Source: CAWEEP01 sp963808125
GTDB taxonomy: Bacteria > Chloroflexota > Dormibacteria > Aeolococcales > Aeolococcaceae
Direction of reading: 5' to 3'
Assembly: GCA_963808125.1 (NCBI GenBank)
Contig: CAWEEP010000066.1
Span: 1 to 18,372 of the forward strand
Length of the DNA stretch: 18,372 nucleotides
In this document: positions 1 through 7,649 of the stretch, piece after piece
How the letters are laid out: every line of letters begins with the position of its first letter
Position numbering within the stretch: the stretch's first letter is position 1
Notes under the pieces: generated by a model
The model's input: the letters and a program-made list of their open reading frames with translations, nothing else
Told to the model about the DNA's origin: nothing
Database searches by the model: none
Program-made: the position numbers and the translations under genes

Positions 1-1683
1 GAGAGCCCGGCGGTCCGCGCCGCGGCGCGGCCGCAGACCCTTCGTCTGGTCGCGCTGGGCGGCTTCGGGGAGATCGGCCGCAACCTGCTCGCCATCGAGT
101 GCGGCGAGGACATCGTCGTCGTGGACTCCGGCCTGATGTTCCCCGAAACCGAGATGCTGGGGGTGGACCTGGTGATCCCCGACATCAGCTGGCTCATCGA
201 GCGCCGGGAGCGGGTGCGCGGCATCGTGCTCACCCATGGCCACGAGGACCACATCGGCGGCCTCCCCTACATCCTCCCCCGGCTCGACGTCCCCGTCTGG
301 GGGACCGCTCTGACGCTGGGGCTGCTGCGCGGCAAGCTGCGCGAGCACCGCCTTCTCGACAGCGTCCGGCTGCGCACGGTGCGGCCGGGGGACAGGGTCA
401 CTCTCGGGGGGGTCGTCGTTGAGTGGATCCACACGACGCACTCGGTACCCGACGCCTGCGCTCTGGCCCTGCATACGCCACTGGGCGTCATCGTCCACAG
501 CGGCGACTTCAAGATCGACCAGACCCCGATGCAGGGGGAGCCTCCCGATCTCGCGCGTCTTGCCCGCCTGGGCGACGCCGGCGTCCTCCTCCTTCTCAGC
601 GACAGCACCAACGCCGAGAGCGAGGGCATGACGCCCAGCGAGCGCACCGTCGGTGCCGCCCTCGAGACCATCGTCCGGGAGGCGGAGGGCAGGGTGCTGG
701 TGGCGACCTTCGCCTCCAACATCTCGCGCCTCCAGCAGGTGGTCCACGCCGCCGAGGCGGACGGCCGCCACTGCCTGGTGGTGGGCCGCTCCATGCTCAC
801 CAACATCGCCATCGCCCGCGACCTGGGCTTCCTCGAGATCGCCGCCGGCACCCTGGTGTCGCCGCGCAAGGCGGGCCGCCTCGCCGATTCCGAACTGTGC
901 ATCCTCTGCACCGGGGCCCAGGGGGAACCGCTGTCGGCGCTGACGCGCATCGCCTCCGGCGAGCACCGCATGGTGACCATCCACAAGGACGACACCGTCG
1001 TCCTCAGCGCCAATCCCATCCCCGGCAACGAGGAGTTGGTGCACCGCACGGTCAACAACCTGCACCGGCTCGGCGTCCGCCTGCGCCAGGGCAGCCACCA
1101 CGGCGTGCACACCTCCGGCCACGCCAGCCGCGAGGAGCTGCGCCTGCTGCTCACCCTGTGCCGGCCCCGCTACTTCGTCCCCGTTCACGGCGAGTACCGC
1201 CATCTCGCCGCGCACCGCAGCATCGCCCTCTCCACCGGCATCCCGCCCGAGAACATCGCCGCTGTCGACAACGGCGTCGTCCTGGAGATCGACGACACCG
1301 GTCTGCACGAGATCGAGGAGCGCGTCTCCGCCGGTTACGTCTACGTCGACGGCCTGAGCCTCGAGGAGGCGACCGACGTCGTCTTCCGGGACCGCCGCCA
1401 GCTCGCCGAGGACGGTCTGATCATCGTGCACATCGCCGTCGAGCGGTCGTCGGGCGCCGTGGTGGCGGGGCCCGACCTGATCTCCCGGGGCTTCGTGGAG
1501 ATCGCCAACGGCGAGGCCATCTTCGACGAGGCTCGCATCCGGGTCCGCGACAGCGTGGAACACCTCGCCCCCGACGCCGGCTGGACGGTCTGGAAGAGCA
1601 CTGTGCACGAGACCCTCTCCCGATTCCTCTACTCGCGCACCCAGCGCCGCCCCCTGATCCTGCCCCTCATCACCGAGGTGTGA
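1..1683 (+). CDS. rnj: Ribonuclease J (5'-truncated by window edge)
   Basis: RNase J is a metallo-beta-lactamase/beta-CASP ribonuclease with 5'-3' exonuclease and endonuclease activity, acting in cytoplasmic mRNA turnover and rRNA maturation. The frame is open from base 1, so the true start lies upstream; the ATG at 121 is internal. The conserved opening LRLVALGGFGEIGRN begins about codon 14. The zinc site HGHEDH is at nt 235-252, SGDFKID at about 499, SDSTNAE at about 598, and the late active-site histidine is in PVHGEY at about 1180. The C-terminal dimerisation domain (about nt 1330-1680) is complete and ends in TGA. Only roughly ten N-terminal residues before the core are visible, so little appears to be missing. 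No frame breaks are seen. A 116-base gap with a candidate promoter separates it from ftsK. Family assignment is secure; J1 versus J2 subtype is not decided. Confidence 0.95.
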   Translation, partial: ESPAVRAAARPQTLRLVALGGFGEIGRNLLAIECGEDIVVVDSGLMFPETEMLGVDLVIPDISWLIERRERVRGIVLTHGHEDHIGGLPYILPRLDVPVWGTALTLGLLRGKLREHRLLDSVRLRTVRPGDRVTLGGVVVEWIHTTHSVPDACALALHTPLGVIVHSGDFKIDQTPMQGEPPDLARLARLGDAGVLLLLSDSTNAESEGMTPSERTVGAALETIVREAEGRVLVATFASNISRLQQVVHAAEADGRHCLVVGRSMLTNIAIARDLGFLEIAAGTLVSPRKAGRLADSELCILCTGAQGEPLSALTRIASGEHRMVTIHKDDTVVLSANPIPGNEELVHRTVNNLHRLGVRLRQGSHHGVHTSGHASREELRLLLTLCRPRYFVPVHGEYRHLAAHRSIALSTGIPPENIAAVDNGVVLEIDDTGLHEIEERVSAGYVYVDGLSLEEATDVVFRDRRQLAEDGLIIVHIAVERSSGAVVAGPDLISRGFVEIANGEAIFDEARIRVRDSVEHLAPDAGWTVWKSTVHETLSRFLYSRTQRRPLILPLITEV

Positions 1684-1708
1684 GGCCGACGCCGCCTGAC
1701 GAAGCCCG

Positions 1709-1722
1709 CGAACGCGCATTCG
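1709..1722. promoter_or_regulatory. Candidate LexA box upstream of ftsK
   Basis: CGAACGCGCATTCG matches the Gram-positive LexA operator CGAAC-N4-GTTCG at 9 of 10 fixed positions. It lies inside a longer inverted repeat (CGCGAA/TTCGCG, 1707-1724) and covers the expected -35 position for the -10 element at 1741. A match this good is expected by chance about once per few tens of kb, so its promoter location is the main support. Confidence 0.35.
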
Positions 1723-1740
1723 CGCCCGGCTCGGGCCTGC

Positions 1741-1746
1741 TACGAT
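1741..1746 (+). promoter_or_regulatory. Candidate -10 element of the ftsK promoter
   Basis: gcTACGAT at 1739-1746 is an extended -10 (TGc-TACGAT) sharing the gcTAnnnT form seen before five other genes in this window. No clear -35 is visible. It would give a leader of about 45-50 bases before ftsK. Confidence 0.35.
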
Positions 1747-1799
1747 CGATGCGACCAGCCCTACCCCCCCCTGACGTCACGATACGAGGCTGATATCGC

Positions 1800-4085
1800 A
1801 TGGCTCCTCGGACCCAGACACGATCCCGCGCCAAGCCGGCCCGGCCGGCCCGGCGCCCCGCCGGACGCCCCGCGAACCGCCGCCGGCCGCAGCCGCAGCG
1901 ACAGCCCCCGCTCAGCCCGGACCAGCGCCGCGAGCTGAGCGGCGTGGGCCTGGTCGGCCTCGGGCTCCTCGCCGCCGTGATCCTCGCCCTGCCCCAGGGC
2001 GGGTCGCTGGCCAAGCCCGTGCACGACGCCGCTCTCAACGGGCTGGGCATCGGCGCCTGGCTGGGGGCCGCCGGCATGGTCCTGGTCGGCGCGCGGCTCC
2101 TGGGCCGCCGCCAGTGGGCCGGGGGCGGCCTCGCCGCCGTCGGCAGCGTCCTCGTCGTCGCCGCCGCCCTGGTCATCTTCGGCGTCGTCATCCCCGGCAG
2201 CGCCGGAGTGGTGGGAAAGCACCTGGCTTCGGGGCTCTCGCGCTGGCTGGGCGGGGCTGCGACCGTCGCCCTGATGCTGGTGGTCATCTGCGCCGGCCTG
2301 GTCGTCGCCGTGGACCTCCGCATCGCCGCCCTGGCCTCGGCCTTCCGTGCCTGGCTGCGCAGCCGTTCCACGCCCGCGGTGACGCCCCGCACCAGGGCGG
2401 CGGGATCGGAGCGGACCATCAGCCTGACCGGCGTCCCCGCGGCATCCCCCTTCGCGCCCTCACCGGCGCAGCTCAGCCTCTCCGACGCCGCCTATCCGCC
2501 GCTCCACGAGGAGCCCCCCACGGCGAGCATCCCGGCCGATCCGCTGCCCGAGTTCGTCCGCGAGTTCGAGGGCACCGTCGAACCGCCGGCCCTCGGCGCC
2601 ATCCCGGAGGTGGCCATCCTGCACGGGGAAGCCCTCGGCGAGGAGGAGCCGGAGAAGGTCTGGACCCTACCGGACGCCGAGCTGCTCGACACTGTCACCG
2701 GCAAGCGGGAACGCCTGGAGAAGGAGGTTCAGGCCACCGGCGCCCTCATCGTCAGCACGCTGGCCTCCTTCGCCATCCAAGCGAGGATCGTCGGCGCCAA
2801 CAGCGGGCCGACGGTGACCCAGTACGAGCTGCAGCCGGCCGCCGGCGTCCCCGTTCGCAAGATCGTCGCGGCGCAGACCGACCTCTCCCTGGCGCTGGCC
2901 GCGCCGGTGCGCATCCAGCCCTTCATCCCCGGCAAGTCCGCGGTGGGCATCGAGGTGCCCAACAAGGCCGCCCAGCTGGTGTCGCTGAAGTCGGTGGTGA
3001 CCTCCGGCGCCTTCTCCGATCCGCGCCACCGCCTCGCCGTGGCGCTGGGCGCGGACGTCTCCGGGCACCCCGTGGTGGGCGACCTGTGCCGCATGCCGCA
3101 CCTGCTCGTCGCCGGCGCCACCGGCAGCGGCAAGTCGGTGTGCGTCAACTCCATCCTCGCCGGCTTCCTTCTCCAGGCGACTCCGGCCCAGCTCAAGCTG
3201 ATCCTCATCGACCCGAAGCGGGTGGAGCTGAGCAACTTCGCCGACGTCCCCCATCTCCTCGTCCCGGTCGTCGTCGAACCGGAGGCCGCGGTGGCGTCCC
3301 TGCGCTGGGCGGTGAAGGAGATGGAGGAGCGCTACAAGCTCTTCGCCACCCACGGCGCCCGCAACATCGCCGTCTTCAACGAGCGCGCCCCCGGGCTGGG
3401 GCTGACTCCGCTGGCCTACACCGTCATCGTCATCGACGAGCTCGCCGACCTGATGATGGTGGCGGCGGGGGAGATGGAGGACCTGGTCTGCCGCATCGCC
3501 CAGCTGGCCCGGGCCGTCGGCATCCACCTCATCGTCGCCACCCAGCGGCCGTCGGCCGACATCATCACGGGCCTGATCAAGGCCAACATCCCGAGCCGCA
3601 TCGCATTCGCTGTGACCAGCGGAGTGGACTCCCGGGTGATTCTCGACGAGGTCGGCGCCGAGAAGCTCCTCGGCCGCGGCGACATGCTCTACCTGCCCAT
3701 CGACGAGGGCAGGCCGCGGCGGCTGCAGGGGGCCTTCTGCTCCGACCGCGAGCTGGAGGCGCTGATCGAGCACTGGAAGCTGCAGGGCAAGCCGGAGTAC
3801 CAGGAGGAGGTCTTCCAAGTCGAGGCCACCGTGTCGTGGGCCCGCGAGGCCACAAAGCGCGACCCCCTCTTCGCCAAGGCCGCCCACACCGTCGCCGCCG
3901 AGGGCCGGGCCGCCGCGTCGCTCCTCCAGCGCAAGCTCAACGTCGGCTACACGCGGGCCGCCCGTCTCGTCGACCAGTTGGCCGACTACAACGTCGTCGG
4001 CCCCTTCGAGGGCAGCAAATCCCGCGAGGTGCTGATGGACGTCATCCAGGTGGACGAGCTGCTCGCCGACATCGGCGCCGAGTAG
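1800..4085 (+). CDS. ftsK: DNA translocase FtsK/SpoIIIE
   Basis: Septum-anchored ATP-driven double-stranded DNA pump that clears and sorts chromosomal DNA at division. The 761-residue protein has a basic, Pro/Arg-rich N-terminus (1-45). Four predicted membrane segments follow at about 47-66, 80-100, 108-131 and 150-171, then a short linker (about 180-285). The motor carries Walker A GATGSGKS at 439-446 and Walker B VIVIDELAD with Asp546. A C-terminal winged-helix gamma domain (about 690-757, including QRKLNVGYTRAARLVDQL) would read chromosome polarity sequences. Length fits the compact SpoIIIE-like class, not the long-linker E. coli FtsK. The ATG at 1800 is the first start in frame and has only a weak upstream purine run (acgagg). 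The gene is intact, and a candidate promoter and LexA-like box lie just upstream. Confidence 0.96.
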   Translation: MAPRTQTRSRAKPARPARRPAGRPANRRRPQPQRQPPLSPDQRRELSGVGLVGLGLLAAVILALPQGGSLAKPVHDAALNGLGIGAWLGAAGMVLVGARLLGRRQWAGGGLAAVGSVLVVAAALVIFGVVIPGSAGVVGKHLASGLSRWLGGAATVALMLVVICAGLVVAVDLRIAALASAFRAWLRSRSTPAVTPRTRAAGSERTISLTGVPAASPFAPSPAQLSLSDAAYPPLHEEPPTASIPADPLPEFVREFEGTVEPPALGAIPEVAILHGEALGEEEPEKVWTLPDAELLDTVTGKRERLEKEVQATGALIVSTLASFAIQARIVGANSGPTVTQYELQPAAGVPVRKIVAAQTDLSLALAAPVRIQPFIPGKSAVGIEVPNKAAQLVSLKSVVTSGAFSDPRHRLAVALGADVSGHPVVGDLCRMPHLLVAGATGSGKSVCVNSILAGFLLQATPAQLKLILIDPKRVELSNFADVPHLLVPVVVEPEAAVASLRWAVKEMEERYKLFATHGARNIAVFNERAPGLGLTPLAYTVIVIDELADLMMVAAGEMEDLVCRIAQLARAVGIHLIVATQRPSADIITGLIKANIPSRIAFAVTSGVDSRVILDEVGAEKLLGRGDMLYLPIDEGRPRRLQGAFCSDRELEALIEHWKLQGKPEYQEEVFQVEATVSWAREATKRDPLFAKAAHTVAAEGRAAASLLQRKLNVGYTRAARLVDQLADYNVVGPFEGSKSREVLMDVIQVDELLADIGAE

Positions 4086-4141
4086 CGGTCGCCTCTCGGC
4101 GGCCGCCGGGGCGGGGACCGGACGTGCCGGCGCCGGAGGGC

Positions 4142-4147
4142 TATCCT
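4142..4147 (+). promoter_or_regulatory. Candidate -10 element of yajQ
   Basis: gcTATCCT (4140-4147) ends 10 bases before the yajQ ATG at 4158. Transcription would start about 4-5 bases before the start codon, giving a nearly leaderless mRNA. No Shine-Dalgarno sequence lies at normal spacing, which agrees with that. The -35 is not recognisable. Confidence 0.35.
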
Positions 4148-4157
4148 TTCGTGCAGC

Positions 4158-4649
4158 ATGGCCCAGGAGTTCTCCTTCGACGTCGTCAGCGACTTCGACC
4201 ACCAGGAGTTGGTCAACGCCATCGACCAGACGCGCCGGGAGATCCAGGTGCGCTACGACTTCAAGGGTCTGACCGCCGACATCACCCTGGAGAAGGACGA
4301 GCTGGAGCTGCTCAGCGAGGGCGACATGCAGCTGCGCGCCATGCTCGACGTGCTCCAGAGCAAGGTCCACCGCCGCGGCATCGACCTCAAGGTCCTCGAC
4401 CCCCAGAAGGCGGAGCCGGCAGCGCGGGGCAAGGTCCGCCAGGTCGTCAAGCTCCGCCGGGGCATCTCAGACGAGCTCGCCCGCACCCTGACCAAGAAGG
4501 TCCGCTCCGACCATCCGAAGGTGCAGTCCCGCATCCAGGGCGACCAGCTGCGCATCACCTCCAGGGACAAGGACGCGCTCCAGGGCGTCATCAAGGCGCT
4601 GCGCGAGATGGACCTGGACATCCCTCTCCAGTTCACGAATTACCGGTGA
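4158..4649 (+). CDS. yajQ: YajQ family nucleotide-binding protein (UPF0234)
   Basis: Small cytosolic protein of the YajQ/UPF0234 family. Members have paired ferredoxin/RRM-like folds, bind nucleotides, and in some species act as cyclic-di-GMP effectors; the role in this organism is unknown. The 163-residue length is typical. It opens with the family signature (FSFDVVSDFDHQELVNAI) followed by RYDFKG. Later family features are QLRAMLDVLQ, LRRGISDELA, KKVRSDHPKVQ and the closing PLQFTNYR. The ATG at 4158 gives the expected N-terminus. It follows ftsK by 72 bases, a gap that holds a probable promoter, and precedes pgsA in the same direction. No anomalies are seen. Confidence 0.93.
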   Translation: MAQEFSFDVVSDFDHQELVNAIDQTRREIQVRYDFKGLTADITLEKDELELLSEGDMQLRAMLDVLQSKVHRRGIDLKVLDPQKAEPAARGKVRQVVKLRRGISDELARTLTKKVRSDHPKVQSRIQGDQLRITSRDKDALQGVIKALREMDLDIPLQFTNYR

Positions 4650-4673
4650 GCGACCAAGAACCGGTGACGCCGC

Positions 4674-5246
4674 TTGGCTGAGGGTGGGCGGCATTGGGGC
4701 GCCCAGGTGAAGAGCCACCTGAACCTGCCCAACCAGCTGACCATCCTCCGGCTGCTCCTCGTCCCCGTCATCGCCGTCTCCCTGGCCATCAAGTTCACCG
4801 ACCACTACCAGGTGAGCCTCGTGGTCTACGCCCTGGCGGCCGCCACCGACACTCTCGACGGCCGCATCGCCCGTGCCCGCCATCAGGTCACCGAGCTGGG
4901 CAAGTTCCTGGACCCCCTGGTGGACAAGGTGATGGTCATCACGGTTCTTGTCATCCTCGTCGAGAAATCGCTGCTTGCCGCCTGGGTGGTGGTGGTCGTC
5001 TTTGCCCGCGAGTTCGTCATCACCGGGCTGCGCTCGGTGGCGGCGGCGCAGGGGGTGGTGGTGAGCGCCAGCCCCTGGGGCAAGTCCAAGACGCTGACCC
5101 AGAACTGCATGATCGGGCTCCTCATGCTGGCCCAGCCCTACCCGCTCCTCCAGCCGGCGGCCACCGTCTTCATCTACCTGGCCGTGGTGGCGACGGTCCT
5201 GAGCGGCCTCGACTACCTCTGGCGCTACCGAGGCTTCGTGACCTGA
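4674..5246 (+). CDS. pgsA: CDP-diacylglycerol--glycerol-3-phosphate 3-phosphatidyltransferase
   Basis: Integral membrane enzyme that transfers glycerol-3-phosphate onto CDP-diacylglycerol to make phosphatidylglycerol-phosphate, the committed step to anionic phospholipids. The full CDP-alcohol phosphotransferase signature D-x2-DG-x2-AR-x8-G-x3-D-x3-D is present: it opens with DTLDGRIAR at nt 4848 and closes with LGKFLDPLVD. Several hydrophobic membrane segments follow. The start is uncertain. TTG at 4674 is the longest frame, but GTG at 4707 (VKSHLNLPNQLTILR) matches the usual PgsA beginning better. A third option is GTG at 4646, overlapping the yajQ stop, which would need one frame change. 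The stop overlaps the cinA start (TGATG at 5244-5248), so the two are translationally coupled. The alternative is another CDP-alcohol phosphotransferase, but PgsA is most likely from family and context. Confidence 0.9.
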   Translation: MAEGGRHWGAQVKSHLNLPNQLTILRLLLVPVIAVSLAIKFTDHYQVSLVVYALAAATDTLDGRIARARHQVTELGKFLDPLVDKVMVITVLVILVEKSLLAAWVVVVVFAREFVITGLRSVAAAQGVVVSASPWGKSKTLTQNCMIGLLMLAQPYPLLQPAATVFIYLAVVATVLSGLDYLWRYRGFVT

Positions 5247-5752
5247 TGACCCACGCTCCACGGCTCGCCGTCGACTTCCCGACGGCATCGCCTCTCGGCA
5301 CCCGCCTGGTCCTCCGCGGCTTCTCGCTGGCAGTGGCCGAGTCCTGCACCGGCGGCCTGCTGGGAGCGGCGGTGACCGCCCACCCCGGCGCATCCCGCTA
5401 CCTCAAGGGTGGCGTGATCGCCTACTCCGACGAGGTCAAGACGGAACTCCTGCGCGTCGATCCCAGTCTGCTGCGCCGGTTCGGGGCGGTGAGCGCCGAG
5501 GTGGCCCAGGCCATGGCCGAGGGGGTCGCCCGGCGACTGCACGCCGACCTCGGCCTGGCCATCACCGGCATCGCCGCCCCCGGCGGCGAATCCACGGACA
5601 AGCCGGTGGGGCTCATCTATGTGGCGGCCTCGCTGCGGGGTGACACCCGGGTGGTCGAACTCCGCGAGACCGGCTACCGGGAGGCCAACCGGGCCGCCGC
5701 GGTCCGGGCCGCGCTGGCCCTGGCGCATGAGGTCGTCGCCACCGCCCGCTGA
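5246..5752 (+). CDS. cinA: CinA C-terminal-domain protein, nicotinamide-nucleotide amidohydrolase (PncC)
   Basis: The protein is 168 residues and consists only of the CinA C-terminal domain. In this family the domain deamidates nicotinamide mononucleotide (PncC activity) to recycle NAD. The signature AESCTGGLLGAAVT is at about residues 30-43. YLKGGVIAYSDEVK, GAVSAEVAQAMAEGVARRL, LAITGIAAPGG and the KPVGLIYVA strand follow. The N-terminal MoCF/COG1058 pyrophosphatase domain of full-length CinA is absent, so this is a stand-alone PncC-type protein. The ATG overlaps the pgsA stop by one base. It lies directly upstream of recA, as cinA often does in many bacteria, but here a hairpin and a recA promoter separate them. 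The gene is intact. Confidence 0.92.
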   Translation: MTHAPRLAVDFPTASPLGTRLVLRGFSLAVAESCTGGLLGAAVTAHPGASRYLKGGVIAYSDEVKTELLRVDPSLLRRFGAVSAEVAQAMAEGVARRLHADLGLAITGIAAPGGESTDKPVGLIYVAASLRGDTRVVELRETGYREANRAAAVRAALALAHEVVATAR

Positions 5753-5774
5753 CGACCACCGGCTTCGGCGTCCT

Positions 5775-5812
5775 CCCGCCCCGCCCCACCCCTGGAGCCC
5801 TTGCGGGGCGGG
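5775..5812 (+). terminator. GC-rich hairpin between cinA and recA
   Basis: CCCGCCCCGC (5775-5784) pairs perfectly with GCGGGGCGGG (5803-5812) across an 18-base loop. It starts 22 bases after the cinA stop and has no following T run, so it is at best an imperfect intrinsic terminator. Its right arm overlaps the recA -35 element. Confidence 0.4.
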
Positions 5813-5829
5813 TGGGGACACGCTAGACT
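5801..5829 (+). promoter_or_regulatory. recA promoter
   Basis: The -35 TTGCGG (5801-5806), a 17-base spacer and the -10 TAGACT (5824-5829) form a well-spaced housekeeping promoter. The lexA promoter has the same design: TTGCGC, 17 bases, TACAGT. Transcription would start around 5836. Confidence 0.6.
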
Positions 5830-5835
5830 GCGCGT

Positions 5836-5849
5836 CGTACATCTGTTCG
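5836..5849. promoter_or_regulatory. Candidate LexA box of recA
   Basis: CGTACATCTGTTCG matches CGAAC-N4-GTTCG at 9 of 10 fixed positions (T for A at position 3). It lies immediately downstream of the -10, over the predicted transcription start, where bound LexA would block recA. Its core spacer ATCT resembles ATCC in the two lexA-upstream boxes. Confidence 0.6.
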
Positions 5850-5886
5850 TTCAAGCGCGAAGCGTCGCAGGCCAGGAGATATAGCG

Positions 5887-7023
5887 TTGGCAAGTACACA
5901 GACAGGTGGTGCCATGGGTCGTACAATTGAGCTCGCCGGGCGGCGCACGGCCGCGACCAAGGATGCGGAGGCGGAGGCGGTGACGACGGAGCGGGAGCGA
6001 GCCCTCGCGACGGCCCTGACCCAGATCGAGCGCGCCCATGGCAAGGGGGCCATCATGCGTCTCGGGGACGCCCAGGCCCAGCCGGTCGAGGTCATCCCCA
6101 CCGGCGCCCTGACGCTGGACATCGCCCTCGGCGTCGGCGGCATCCCCCGGGGCCGCGTCGTCGAGATCTACGGGCCGGAGAGCTCCGGCAAGACGACGCT
6201 GACGCTGCACATCATCGCCGAGGCACAGCGCCGCGGCGGCGTCGCCGCCTTCATCGACGCCGAGCACGCCCTCGACCCGCCGTACGCGGCCCGCATCGGC
6301 GTGCGCACCGAGGAACTGCTCATCTCGCAACCCGACACCGGCGAGCAGGCGCTGGAGATCGTCGAGGTTCTCGTCCGCAGCGGCGCGGTCGACGTCGTCG
6401 TCATCGACTCCGTGGCGGCGCTGGTGCCGAAGGCGGAGATCGACGGCGAGATGGGGGACAGCCATGTCGGTCTCCAGGCGCGCCTCATGTCCCAGGCGAT
6501 GCGCAAGCTGACCGCCGCCATCAGCCGCTCCAACACGTCGGTGATCTTCATCAACCAGCTGCGCGAGAAGGTGGGGGTGATGTTCGGCAACCCCGAGGTC
6601 ACCACCGGCGGGCGCGCCCTCAAGTTCTACGCCTCGGTGCGGCTGGACATCCGCAAGATCGAAACCATCAAGCAGGGGCTGGACGCCGTCGGCAGCCGCG
6701 TCAAGGTGAAGGTGGTGAAGAACAAGGTGGCGCCACCGTTCCGCTCCGCCGAGTTCGACATCCTCTACAACGAGGGCATCTCCTACGCGGGGAGCGTCCT
6801 CGACATGGCCGTCGACGCCCGCATCATCGACAAGAGCGGCGCCTGGTTCTCCTACGGGGACACCCGGCTCGGACAGGGCCGGGAGAACGTCCGCGACTTC
6901 TTCAAGCAGAACCCGGATCTGATGGAGGAGATCGCCGACCGCGTGCGGGCCGACGCCCTGCCCGGCACGGCCGCCGCGGCGGAGGACACCACCCAGGGCG
7001 TTGCCGCCGCCCCGGTCGCCTGA
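5887..7023 (+). CDS. recA: Recombinase RecA
   Basis: RecA binds single-stranded DNA, catalyses strand exchange and stimulates LexA self-cleavage. The TTG at 5887 is chosen because AGGAG at 5874-5878 sits 8 bases before it. The next in-frame ATG (5914) has no such site. The protein is 378 residues, with a 45-residue N-terminal stretch before the core (QIERAHGKGAIMRLGD). Walker A GPESSGKT is at 96-103 and Walker B VVVIDSVAAL has Asp174. The L1 region is around EIDGEMGDSHVG, and FINQLREKVGVMFGNPE leads to the L2 segment TTGGRALKFYAS. The C-terminal tail is Ala-rich and less acidic than in E. coli. The gene is intact, unlike recX next to it. A promoter and a LexA-like box lie upstream, so SOS control is likely. 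Confidence 0.98.
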   Translation: MASTQTGGAMGRTIELAGRRTAATKDAEAEAVTTERERALATALTQIERAHGKGAIMRLGDAQAQPVEVIPTGALTLDIALGVGGIPRGRVVEIYGPESSGKTTLTLHIIAEAQRRGGVAAFIDAEHALDPPYAARIGVRTEELLISQPDTGEQALEIVEVLVRSGAVDVVVIDSVAALVPKAEIDGEMGDSHVGLQARLMSQAMRKLTAAISRSNTSVIFINQLREKVGVMFGNPEVTTGGRALKFYASVRLDIRKIETIKQGLDAVGSRVKVKVVKNKVAPPFRSAEFDILYNEGISYAGSVLDMAVDARIIDKSGAWFSYGDTRLGQGRENVRDFFKQNPDLMEEIADRVRADALPGTAAAAEDTTQGVAAAPVA

Positions 7024-7045
7024 CCGCAGGCGGTCACCGCCTCCC

Positions 7046-7640
7046 ATGCCTGGCCTTGGCTCCGACCGGCATCCCCGGTCGGAGCCTTCCGTCCCCGTCG
7101 ACCCGGATGACCGCGAGGCCGCCGCCAAGGTGGCCGCGCGCATGCTCGCCAGCGCCGACCACAGCAGCGCCGAGGTGCAGCGGCGCCTGGAGCGCACGGG
7201 CTTCAACGCGGCCGCGGCGGGGGAGACCGTCGCCGACCTCGAGACCCGGGGCTGGGTGGACGACGCACGCTTCGCCGGTGACCTGGCCCAGCAGCGGCTC
7301 GCCCGCGGCTACGGCCGCCGCCGGGTCATCGCCGACCTGGTGGCACGCGGCGTCGACCACGACGCGGTGAGCGACGCCGTCGCCGGCATCGGGCGGGCAG
7401 GTCGACGCCGCCCGCGCCGCCGCGGCCAGGCTTCGCCGCGGTCATGCCGCCGGGCCCCCCGACCAGGCCGAGGTTCGCCGCCTCTACGCGGCGCTGCAGC
7501 GGCGGGGTTTCGACAGCACCGACATCCGCACCGTCCTTCGCGAGCTTGCCGGCGAGGCCGCCCCGGACGAGGACACCGGGGGGGCACCGGGGGACGTCAG
7601 CCTCGAGGTCATCCACTTGGACGGCGGCGGCGCGGACTGA
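7046..7640 (+). CDS. recX: Recombination regulator RecX (one frame change)
   Basis: RecX binds RecA filaments and limits their growth, and is commonly encoded just after recA. The first frame gives ARMLASADHSSAEVQRRLER, then DARFAGDLAQQRLARGYGRR and VIADLVARGVDHDAVSDAVA, the three-helix repeat pattern of RecX. At 7395-7397 the frame must shift by +1. An extra G in CGGG explains it: removing one gives IGRQVDAARAAAARLRRGH, which continues through RRLYAALQRRGFDSTDIRTV to the TGA at 7640. The start is uncertain. ATG at 7046 is upstream of the recA hairpin, while GTG at 7130 and ATG at 7142 are downstream and would begin at the conserved core. As written the gene is split. The match in both frames suggests a sequence error, but genuine disruption is not excluded. 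Confidence 0.82.
7058..7086 (+). terminator. Strong hairpin after recA (possible attenuator before recX)
   Basis: GGCTCCGACCGG (7058-7069) and CCGGTCGGAGCC (7075-7086) form a perfect 12-base-pair stem with a 5-base loop, 34 bases after the recA stop. Only TT follows, so termination may be partial. It lies downstream of the ATG at 7046 that could start recX, hence it would be inside that reading frame unless recX starts later. Confidence 0.6.
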
Positions 7641-7649
7641 CCGGAGGCG

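Noticed and set aside
423..1793. A 456-codon plus-strand frame overlapping RNase J
   Set aside because: It is an out-of-frame shadow with extreme Arg/Pro content, while the RNase J frame carries all catalytic motifs.
2667..4370. A 567-codon minus-strand frame opposite ftsK and yajQ
   Set aside because: It mirrors the codon bias of ftsK, has repetitive Asp/Gly/His/Leu composition and no family match. It is a shadow frame.
4646..4681. A tiny 11-codon frame (GTG 4646 to TGA 4681) between yajQ and pgsA
   Set aside because: It has no independent support; it is more likely spacer, or the displaced start of pgsA after a one-base error, noted under pgsA.
5851..7206. A 451-codon minus-strand frame opposite recA
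   Set aside because: It is antisense to intact recA with His/Asp/Val-rich low-complexity composition and no domain.
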